Source: JANNGZ01 sp031404155 | Lineage (GTDB): Bacteria > Pseudomonadota > Gammaproteobacteria > Burkholderiales > Burkholderiaceae_C | NCBI GenBank assembly: GCA_031404155.1 | Contig: JANNGZ010000145.1 | Location: 1 to 7,881 of the forward strand | Direction: 5' to 3' | DNA: 7,881 bases | Shown here: positions 1 through 5,050 of the stretch, one piece after another | How positions within the stretch are numbered: position 1 is the first letter of the stretch | How the letters are laid out: each line of letters begins with the position of its first letter | The notes under the pieces: model-generated | What the model saw: the letters and a program-made list of their open reading frames with translations, nothing else | Database searches by the model: none | Told to the model about the DNA's origin: nothing | Position numbers and translations under genes: made by a program

Positions 1-6
1 CCCGTC

Positions 7-900
7 TTACTCGCCCCATTGGCGCCGGGTGTGTGTGGGGCGGCGGGTGTGGCGCGGGGGGCCCCACCCCGCCAGGCCGGTAGAACTGTGGCCCGACCCC
101 TCCCCATCCCTCCCCTGTCCAGGGGAGGGCTCGCGCAGCGACGGATCGGTGGCTTCGTCGGTGCCCCAATACACCCCGACGACGTTGCCGACCGCGTCGA
201 TGGCCACCTGGTCGAAGCCGCATTCGGCGCGCATCCAGTGCGACAGGTCCTGCGCCACCGCGCGGTGGGCGTCGGTGAGGTAGGTGACGGTGAGCTCGCC
301 GCGTTCGGCGTAGCCGGGGTCGCTGTGCACCGCCAGGCGTTCGGCCCAGTCCCAGACCAGGTTGCCGAGCTCGGGCGCGTGGCCGAACTTGTCGTTCAGG
401 CGCAGCTCGGCGATGCGGTGGATGTTGCGCAGGCATTCGGCCCGCTCGAATTCGGGGTGGTGGTCCAGCCGGCACTGGAAGGTCGCGATGATCTCGGCCT
501 TGTTCAAGCCCGTGCCGCGCGGCCCGCGCACCGCGAGGATGAACGGGAACCCGAACTTGGCGTTGTAGGCGGCGTTGAGCTGCTGAATCCGCGCGAACTC
601 TTCGGGCGTGCAGTCGGTGAGGCCCGCCTTGCCCTGCTCATGGGTCGACTCCGGCGTCAGCGTCTTGCTCACCATGGCCTTGCCGGCGAGTTCAGGGTGA
701 GCGCGGATCAAGCTGAGCTGCGCCTCGTGGCCGGACTGGCGCACCACATCGACCATCGCCAGCTTGAGCTGCGCCAGGCTCGCAAACGGCCGCCGCGCGC
801 AGGCCTGCTCGGCGATCCACGGCGAGTGTTCGTAGGTGCCGTCGAGCAGGGCGGCGCACTCGGCCGGCGTGGCCGCGTTGAGTTGTTCGAGCGTGATCAT
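7..900 (-). CDS. uraD: OHCU decarboxylase UraD, with a truncated allantoate amidohydrolase tail
   Basis: Residues 1 to about 172 form a complete 2-oxo-4-hydroxy-4-carboxy-5-ureidoimidazoline decarboxylase, the enzyme that converts OHCU to S-allantoin after urate oxidation. Visible family features are RAHPEL at 66-71, whose His68 is the expected catalytic histidine, the GFPFILAVRG core at 117-126 and the RNIHRIAELRLND helix at 158-170. The family is usually about 165-175 residues, but this reading frame is 297. Residues 198-246 resemble the start of an M20-type allantoate amidohydrolase (LTVTYLTDAHRA, DAVGNVVGVY), so the ancestor was probably a UraD-AllC fusion. From about residue 252 the sequence is low-complexity, GC-rich and unlike any enzyme, ending at a TAA. 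The ATG overlaps the stop of puuE in an ATGA junction, so translation is probably coupled. The decarboxylase domain looks intact; the amidohydrolase cannot work. Confidence 0.9.
   Translation of the reverse strand: MITLEQLNAATPAECAALLDGTYEHSPWIAEQACARRPFASLAQLKLAMVDVVRQSGHEAQLSLIRAHPELAGKAMVSKTLTPESTHEQGKAGLTDCTPEEFARIQQLNAAYNAKFGFPFILAVRGPRGTGLNKAEIIATFQCRLDHHPEFERAECLRNIHRIAELRLNDKFGHAPELGNLVWDWAERLAVHSDPGYAERGELTVTYLTDAHRAVAQDLSHWMRAECGFDQVAIDAVGNVVGVYWGTDEATDPSLREPSPGQGRDGEGSGHSSTGLAGWGPPRHTRRPTHTRRQWGE
108..129. repeat. perfect GC-rich hairpin at the breakpoint of the amidohydrolase domain
   Basis: CCCTCCCCT at 108-116 is the exact reverse complement of AGGGGAGGG at 121-129, with gtcc between them; the pairing can continue one further base pair into the loop. 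It lies inside the nonhomologous tail of the uraD frame, just downstream (minus strand) of where amidohydrolase similarity stops. It resembles dispersed intergenic hairpin repeats of GC-rich betaproteobacteria, but no second copy is present in this window. There is no T-run, so a classical intrinsic terminator is not supported. Confidence 0.6.
163..309 (-). pseudogene. N-terminal remnant of an allantoate amidohydrolase domain fused behind UraD
   Basis: About 49 residues after the decarboxylase domain match the N-terminal pattern of AllC/M20 amidohydrolases: a GELTVTYLTDAHRAVAQDL stretch followed by an amphipathic helix and DAVGNVVGVY. In complete enzymes this is followed by the metal-binding dipeptidase core with its GSHxDT-type motif. 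No such motif follows here; the frame goes into Pro/Gly/Arg-rich translated intergenic sequence. I infer a deletion or insertion close to position 160 that removed the catalytic part. The remainder of the gene, if it exists, would lie beyond the left edge of the window. Confidence 0.65.
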
Positions 901-1859
901 GCGGACCTCGCGGAAGGCCAGACAAAGGCCGTCTCGGGGTTGAAGGGGTGCGAGGATTTCCAGTGGCGCGCGATGTCGATGCGCCGGGTGACCCAGACGC
1001 GGTCGTGTTGTTCGACGTGGTCGAGGAAGTGCTGCAAGGCGCGCAGCCGCCCCGGCCGGCCGAGCAGGCGGCAGTGCATGCCGATGCTCAGCATCTTGGG
1101 CGCCTCGCTGCCTTCGGCATACAGCACATCGAAGCTGTCGCGCAGGTAGGTGAAGAAGTCGTCGCCCTGCGCAAAGCCCTGCGGCAGCGCAAAGCGCATG
1201 TCGTTGGTGTCCAGCGTGTAGGGCACCACCAGGTGCGGCGCCAGCGAACCTTCGGACTTCTGCACCTGGAGCCAGAACGGCAGGTCGTCGCCGTAGCAGT
1301 CGCTGTCGTATTCGAAGCCGCCGTGGTCGGCCACCAGCCGGCGAGTGTTCGGGCTGTCGCGGCCGGTGTACCAGCCCAGGGGTCGGTGTGCGGTGAGACG
1401 CTCGATGGTGGCCGTGGCCCGCGCCATATGCTCGCGCTCGGTGTCCTCGTCGACGTTCTGGTAGGACATCCAGCGCCAGCCATGGCAGGCTATCTCGTGG
1501 CCGAGTTCGACGAAGGCGGCGGTCACCTCGGGGCAGCGTTCGAGCGCCATGGCCACACCGAAGACGGTGAGCGGCAGGCCGCGCCTCTCGAACTCGCGCA
1601 GCAGCCGCCAGACGCCGGCGCGCGCGCCGTATTCGTAGATGCTTTCCATGCTCAGGTGGCGCGCGGCATAGGCCGGCGGGTTGAACATCTCGGAGAGGAA
1701 CTGCTCGCTGCCGGCGTCGCCATGCAGCACCGAGTTCTCAGCGCCCTCTTCGAAGTTGAGCACGAACTGCACTGCGATGCGCGCGTTGCCGGGCCAGTGG
1801 GCCTGCGGGGGGTGGCGGCCGTGGCCCTTCAGGTCGCGTGGGTAGCTTGTGGTGGTCAT
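897..1859 (-). CDS. puuE: allantoinase PuuE (polysaccharide-deacetylase fold)
   Basis: PuuE hydrolyses allantoin to allantoate in the cytoplasm and is unrelated to the amidohydrolase-type AllB. The 320-residue protein has family hallmarks: the N-terminal SYPRDL start, QFVLNFEEGAENSVLHGD at 31-48, GHEIACHGWRW at 120-130, GWYTGRDSPNTRRL at 162-175 and MHCRLLGRPGR at 261-271. Length is as expected for the family. A GTG codon lies directly in front of the ATG, but I choose the ATG because family members start with this segment. That ATG shares one base with the TGA of the upstream regulator gene (TGATG), and there is no clear Shine-Dalgarno sequence, so translation is probably coupled to the regulator. 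The 3' end overlaps uraD by four bases. PuuE makes the substrate of the missing allantoate amidohydrolase. Confidence 0.95.
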   Translation of the reverse strand: MTTTSYPRDLKGHGRHPPQAHWPGNARIAVQFVLNFEEGAENSVLHGDAGSEQFLSEMFNPPAYAARHLSMESIYEYGARAGVWRLLREFERRGLPLTVFGVAMALERCPEVTAAFVELGHEIACHGWRWMSYQNVDEDTEREHMARATATIERLTAHRPLGWYTGRDSPNTRRLVADHGGFEYDSDCYGDDLPFWLQVQKSEGSLAPHLVVPYTLDTNDMRFALPQGFAQGDDFFTYLRDSFDVLYAEGSEAPKMLSIGMHCRLLGRPGRLRALQHFLDHVEQHDRVWVTRRIDIARHWKSSHPFNPETAFVWPSARSA

Positions 1860-2605
1860 CACGCAAGACTCAGGATTTGCGCCAGGTCGGGCGACCGCGG
1901 GTCCAAGCGCAGGTTGCGCTCGACATGGTCGAGGTGGTCTTCGGTCAGGCGCACCGCGGCGCGCGCGTCGCGCTTCTCGAGGGCGTCGACGATCGCCACA
2001 TGCTCGGCCAGCGACGCCTCGGCCGAATGCGAGGACTGGTACATCAGCGAGATCAGGGACGAGCGGCTGAGCAGGTCGCCGAGCAGTTGCGCCAGCACCT
2101 GGTTGCCGAGCATGCGCGCCAGCACGACATGGAAGTCGGCCAGCAGCCGGGTGCGGCCCGGCACGTCGGTGCGCGCCACCGCGGCGCGTTCGGCCCTGAG
2201 GTGTTCACGCAGCTCGGCGATCTGTGCGTCGGTGATCACGGCGCACAGGCGCTTGGCCATCGCACCTTCGAGCATCTGGCGCAGCTCGAACACCTGGTGC
2301 GCCTCGTCGACGCTGGGCATGGCCACAAACGCGCCGCGCGCCGGTTCCAGCGTGACCAGGCGGTCGCGGCTGAGCTGGTTGAGAGCCTGGCGCACCAGGG
2401 TGCGCGAAACATCGAAGATGTCGGCGATCTTCTGCTCGGCCAGCTTGGTGCCGGGCATCAGGCGGCGCGCCACGATGGCCTCGGTGATCGACTCCACGAT
2501 GCGCTGCGTGGCGCCTGCCGGCGCCACGGCGGCGGCACGCCGGGTGCCGCGCGTGGGCGAGGCGGTGGGCGCGATCACTTTCAGGTTGGGGCGGCTTCGC
2601 GGCAT
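1859..2605 (-). CDS. GntR-family regulator with FCD ligand domain, likely purine-catabolism regulator
   Basis: A 248-residue FadR-subfamily GntR protein. An Arg/Ala/Pro-rich tail (1-30) precedes the winged helix-turn-helix at about 32-95, with the recognition segment FDVSRTLVRQALNQLSRDRLV and the wing EPARGAFVA. The C-terminal FCD domain (about 103-235) carries Asp157 and histidines at 159, 202 (EHVAIVDALEKRD) and 224/227 (DHLDHVERN), the type of residues that coordinate a metal in this family. A longer frame from a GTG at 2653 exists, but that GTG lies inside the palindromic operator, so I prefer the ATG at 2605; its Shine-Dalgarno sequence is weak. It heads the puuE-uraD transcription unit and is divergent from uraH. 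The likely effector is a purine-pathway intermediate such as urate or allantoin, which is inference from context. Confidence 0.9.
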   Translation of the reverse strand: MPRSRPNLKVIAPTASPTRGTRRAAAVAPAGATQRIVESITEAIVARRLMPGTKLAEQKIADIFDVSRTLVRQALNQLSRDRLVTLEPARGAFVAMPSVDEAHQVFELRQMLEGAMAKRLCAVITDAQIAELREHLRAERAAVARTDVPGRTRLLADFHVVLARMLGNQVLAQLLGDLLSRSSLISLMYQSSHSAEASLAEHVAIVDALEKRDARAAVRLTEDHLDHVERNLRLDPRSPDLAQILSLA

Positions 2606-2626
2606 GGATTCGGGTTCACGAGCGGA

Positions 2627-2654
2627 TTGACTTGCATGCGCAAGTGTATACACT
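2627..2654 (+). promoter_or_regulatory. candidate sigma-70 promoter for uraH
   Basis: TTGACT at 2627-2632 is followed after 16 bp by TACACT at 2649-2654, a reasonable -35/-10 pair reading towards uraH. The -10 element sits in the right half of the palindromic operator, consistent with repression by occlusion. A mirrored, weaker pair (TTGCGT, 16 bp, TACACT) can be drawn on the minus strand between 2670 and 2643 for the regulator operon. Both are visual matches only. Confidence 0.35.
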
Positions 2655-2655
2655 T
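2642..2655. promoter_or_regulatory. probable GntR/FCD operator, perfect 14-bp palindrome
   Basis: AAGTGTATACACTT is a perfect inverted repeat lying 36 bp upstream of the regulator's ATG and 85 bp upstream of uraH. The core GTATAC flanked by GT/AC is typical of operators bound by FadR-subfamily GntR dimers. It overlaps the best -10-like hexamers that can be drawn for both divergent directions, so binding would be expected to repress the regulator-puuE-uraD unit and uraH together. Confidence 0.7.
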
Positions 2656-2740
2656 TGCCCGGTCACGCAAAGCAAACATGCGCTGCCGGCCGCATCGAAA
2701 CCCGGGCCGCACCCGCACCCGCAGCGACGAAAGGATTCCC

Positions 2741-3097
2741 GTGGGACACCTCAGCACCCATGTGCTCGACACGATGAACGGCTGCCCCGCCGCCGGCATG
2801 GCGGTGAAGCTGCAACGCGTCACCGGCGCGCCGGCCGAGACGATCACCGCCTTCACGCTCAACCCCGACGGGCGCTACGACCGCGGCGCGCTGCTCGACG
2901 CTGCTGCGATGGCCGTCGGCCGCTACCGGCTGGTGTTTGCGGTGGCGGCGTACTTTCGCGCCCGCGGTGTCAGCCTGCCCGAGCCGGCGTTCATCGACGA
3001 AGTGCAGCTCGACTTCGGCATCGCCGACGCCGGTGGCGACTACCACGTGCCGCTGCTGGTGAGCCCGTGGGCCTATTCAACCTACCGCGGCTCCTGA
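2741..3097 (+). CDS. uraH: 5-hydroxyisourate hydrolase (transthyretin-related)
   Basis: This 118-residue enzyme hydrolyses 5-hydroxyisourate, the product of urate oxidation, to OHCU, the substrate of UraD. The identification is strong: it starts GHLSTHVLDT with the catalytic His7, has Arg45 in NPDGRYD, His102 in DYHVPLLVSPW and ends in the diagnostic tetrapeptide YRGS. The length is that of a full single-domain HIU hydrolase, and no periplasmic signal peptide is visible, so it should act in the cytoplasm. The start is a GTG preceded by AAAGGA at 2730-2735 with a five-base spacer; the usual family start matches this codon. It is transcribed away from the GntR regulator under the shared control region and is followed after 50 bp by the Bug-type binding protein. 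Confidence 0.96.
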   Translation: MGHLSTHVLDTMNGCPAAGMAVKLQRVTGAPAETITAFTLNPDGRYDRGALLDAAAMAVGRYRLVFAVAAYFRARGVSLPEPAFIDEVQLDFGIADAGGDYHVPLLVSPWAYSTYRGS

Positions 3098-3147
3098 GCG
3101 CGGCGTCGCCGCTCGGCGCTCCGGGGGCAAAACCATTGGAGACCACC

Positions 3148-4122
3148 ATGACCGATCGCCGAATGACTCGAATGACTCTCGCTGCCAGTGTCGCGCTCGC
3201 CCTGGGTGTCGCGGCCGGCACCAGCCGTGCAGCCTGGCCCGAAAAACCGATACGCATCGTCGTCACCTTCGCCGCGGGTGGGGCCAGTGACATCGTCGCG
3301 CGCGCCATCGCCGAACCACTCGGCAAGGCCCTCGGCCAGACGGTGGTGGTGGACAACAAACCTGGTGCCGGCGGCACCATCGGCGGGCTAGAGGTGGTGC
3401 GCGCCGCACCTGACGGCTACACGCTGATGCTGTCGAACTCGACGCCGACCTCGATCGGCCCTTTCACCGTGCCCAAGCTGCCCTACGACCCGGTGAAGCA
3501 GTTCACCCATGTGGCGATGCTCGGCGTGGCGCCGGTGCTGCTGATGGCCAACCCGAAGTCCGGCCCGGCGAGCCTGAAAGAGCTGCCCCAGGCTGCGGCA
3601 GCGCCGGGCTACAACTTCGGCAGCGGCGGGCCGGGGTCGATCGGCCACATCGTCGGCGAGATGACCAAGGCGGCGATGAAGATCCAGATGACCCACGTGC
3701 CCTACCGCGGCGGTGCGCCGATGACCACCGACCTGATCGCCGGCCAGATCCCGCTGGGCATCGACGTCATTACCGCCTTCGTGCCGATGGTCAAGGCGGG
3801 ACAGATCAAGGCCCTGGCGGTGACCACGCACACCCGCTCGCCGCTGCTGCCCGAGGTGCCCAGCGTGGTCGAGCTGGGCTACCCGCAACTGGTGGCCGAG
3901 AACTATTTCGGCGTCTCCGGCCCGGCCGGCTTGCCCAAGGAAGTGACCGACAAGCTGGGCAAGGCGCTGGCCGACATCGTGGCCGACCCGGCAATCGTCA
4001 AGCGCTTCGAGGAACTCGGCATCACCGCGGTGAAGATGGGCGGCGCCGACTTCACCCAGTTCGTCGCCAAGCAGGTGGCCGATTGGGGGCCGGCGATCAA
4101 GGCCGCGGACGTCAAGCCTTAG
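3148..4122 (+). CDS. Bug/TctC-family periplasmic solute-binding protein
   Basis: A 324-residue tripartite tricarboxylate transporter receptor of the Bug family. The N-terminus is a Sec signal peptide: Arg-rich start, hydrophobic LAASVALALGVAAG and a probable cleavage at SRA-AWP near residue 28. The mature protein has the family pattern WPEKPIRIVVTFAAGGASDIVAR (residues 30-52), VVVDNKPGAGGTIGG (66-80), APDGYTL (87-93) and HVPYRGGAP further on. Length is standard. The ATG at 3148 is preceded by GGAG at 3138-3141. It lies 50 bp behind uraH in the same direction, so it may be co-transcribed and bind a purine-pathway compound; the ligand cannot be read from sequence. No TctA/TctB membrane partners are present, which is common for Bug proteins. 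An imperfect GC-rich inverted repeat lies in the uraH-bug gap around 3096-3120. Confidence 0.93.
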   Translation: MTDRRMTRMTLAASVALALGVAAGTSRAAWPEKPIRIVVTFAAGGASDIVARAIAEPLGKALGQTVVVDNKPGAGGTIGGLEVVRAAPDGYTLMLSNSTPTSIGPFTVPKLPYDPVKQFTHVAMLGVAPVLLMANPKSGPASLKELPQAAAAPGYNFGSGGPGSIGHIVGEMTKAAMKIQMTHVPYRGGAPMTTDLIAGQIPLGIDVITAFVPMVKAGQIKALAVTTHTRSPLLPEVPSVVELGYPQLVAENYFGVSGPAGLPKEVTDKLGKALADIVADPAIVKRFEELGITAVKMGGADFTQFVAKQVADWGPAIKAADVKP

Positions 4123-4277
4123 CGCCGTCGGCCGCCGTTTCGGGAAATCCGCGATACGGACCGTGAACAAAACTGTGCACAGATAGTCCACGTCGCCGCG
4201 GAACCTGCAGACCCAGCCACCCGGCCCGGCCCACGCGGTTGCGACGTTCGCTCCTCACAGAGTCCGCCGTGGTGTGG
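4123..4277. other. noncoding stretch after the Bug gene, containing a 10-bp palindrome
   Basis: I see no gene here. CTGTGCACAG at 4173-4182 is a perfect palindrome in a locally less GC-rich patch. No T-run hairpin is visible behind the Bug gene. Similarity to the ATPase remnant on the minus strand ends near 4278, so the right edge of this stretch is a likely rearrangement junction. Confidence 0.4.
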
Positions 4278-4552
4278 GCGCGTTTGCAGGTAGGAAAACA
4301 GGGCCGGCCCGCGCTGCGCCTCGTCGATCACCGCGCCGGCCGGGAACTGGGCGAGAAAGCGCCGCGGATCGGCCAGTGCTGTCTCGCGCGTGTCCGGGTC
4401 TTCGGGCGAGACGTAGGGTTGGGCGGGAAATGCCCGGCGTGCCAGCGTCGTTTTGCCCGACTTTCGCGGCCCGGTGATGGCGACACGGGGTACCAGCGCG
4501 CGAGGCCTTCGAGCTGGCGTTCGGCGTGGCGCGGGAGCATGCGGCGGAGCAT
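4278..4552 (-). pseudogene. frameshifted, truncated AAA_14/DUF4143-type ATPase
   Basis: Reading from the ATG at 4552, the minus strand gives MLRRMLPRHAERQLEGLARWYPV, the usual start of AAA_14/DUF4143 ATPases. A single missing base near 4482-4484 then shifts the frame. In the new frame follow ITGPRKSGKTTLARRAF (Walker A at about 4446-4475), the YVSPEDPDTRETALADPRRFL segment and AVIDEAQRGPALFSYLQT (Walker B). Similarity stops at about 4278, after roughly 90 of the usual 350-450 residues; the remaining ATPase core and the DUF4143 part are absent. Both a frameshift and a 3' truncation therefore make this a dead gene. Full-length relatives are widespread, horizontally moving genes of uncertain role. 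Its presence marks this stretch as accessory DNA. Confidence 0.85.
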
Positions 4553-4559
4553 TGAGTCG

Positions 4560-4596
4560 ATGGACAGATTAGCAGTGGGATTGCTAATCCGTCCAT
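4560..4596. repeat. 15-bp inverted repeat upstream of the ATPase remnant
   Basis: ATGGACAGATTAGCA at 4560-4574 and TGCTAATCCGTCCAT at 4582-4596 are reverse complements at 14 of 15 positions, with a 7-base spacer. The element ends eight bases upstream of the ATG of the ATPase remnant (minus strand) and is AT-richer than its surroundings. Its position suits an operator or a 5'-leader hairpin controlling that gene; an end of a mobile unit is the alternative. The right arm ends just where the MFS-like fragment begins, so the repeat may also mark the junction. Confidence 0.75.
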
Positions 4597-4602
4597 AGGC
4601 GT

Positions 4603-4817
4603 TGCGCACGCGGATCGACCACGCGGCGTTCGCCGATTTCCTCGATCCGTTCGGCCTGTCATTGCGGCAGGAGGTGGCGGCGGGTGCGATCGATCTATCG
4701 ACGCCGCTGGGGTTGTCGATGCTCACCGCAGAGCTCAGCCGGCAGGCGGCCACGCTGGCCTACCTCAGGGACTTTCGCTTGATGGTGTGGTTACGGATGG
4801 CGGCCCATCGCGTGTGA
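4603..4817 (+). pseudogene. C-terminal fragment of a probable DHA2-type MFS exporter
   Basis: The plus frame ending at TGA 4815-4817 reads ...FADFLDPFGLSLRQEV...TPLGLSMLTAELSRQAATLAYLRDFRLMVWLRMAAHRV. The AELxRQAxxxAYLxDFRLMxW pattern is typical of the segment leading into the last membrane helix of EmrB/FarB-like DHA2 exporters. Only about 70 residues remain of a protein normally near 500, and the final helix is cut or altered (LRMAAHRV instead of a long hydrophobic stretch). The first codon of the frame is a TTG with no ribosome binding site; there is no reason to think it is translated. The 5' part was replaced by the ATPase remnant and its inverted repeat. Confidence 0.55.
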
Positions 4818-5050
4818 AGGCAGCTTGCGGGGCTTGAGCTGACACAGCGCTGCGTCGACTCACGGTCGGCACGCGGCCCGGCGCGGTCCAACATTCCCTC
4901 GAAGCAGTCGTTCGAGCGCCGGGGCGAACAATGGTCAGTATCGAGCCGGCCCAACTAGCCGTAGACCCTCGTGTTACCTGAACGGGGAGATGATGCTCGG
5001 GTCGTACCCGTGCTGCTGTGGCGTACGGTACCCAGGACGGAGGATGTCGC
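4818..5050. other. leader region of the NLR operon, no gene recognised
   Basis: No coding similarity is recognisable on either strand. Small inverted repeats are present: GTTCG/CGAAC at 4910-4914 and 4925-4929, and CGGGT/ACCCG at 4998-5002 and 5006-5010. The second lies about 40 bases upstream of the chosen start of the STAND gene and could affect its translation. I find no convincing -35/-10 pair, although a promoter for the two-gene operon should lie here. Confidence 0.4.
5039..5043 (+). promoter_or_regulatory. ribosome binding site that decides the STAND gene start
   Basis: GGAGG is followed after seven bases by GTG at 5051. The frame is open further upstream to another GTG at 5018, but no good ribosome binding site precedes that codon. 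The 5051 start places the amyloid-like motif at the extreme N-terminus, with only four residues before its first Asn. Confidence 0.75.

Noticed and set aside
19..1149. Plus-strand open frame of 376 codons opposite uraD
   Set aside because: Shadow of uraD and puuE on the other strand, with no recognisable domain.
948..2630. Long plus-strand open frame of 560 codons opposite puuE and gntR
   Set aside because: It is the antisense of two well-supported genes, has Arg/Ala/Ser-rich composition and no family similarity; GC-rich DNA gives such frames by default.
4880..4960. Integron attC-like boxes (GTCCAAC and GCCCAAC match RYYYAAC)
   Set aside because: No matching GTTRRRY partner is found at a suitable distance and no integrase is present; seven-base matches are expected by chance.
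5018..5050. Upstream GTG at 5018 as start of the STAND gene
   Set aside because: No ribosome binding site precedes it, whereas GGAGG at 5039-5043 is ideally spaced from GTG 5051.
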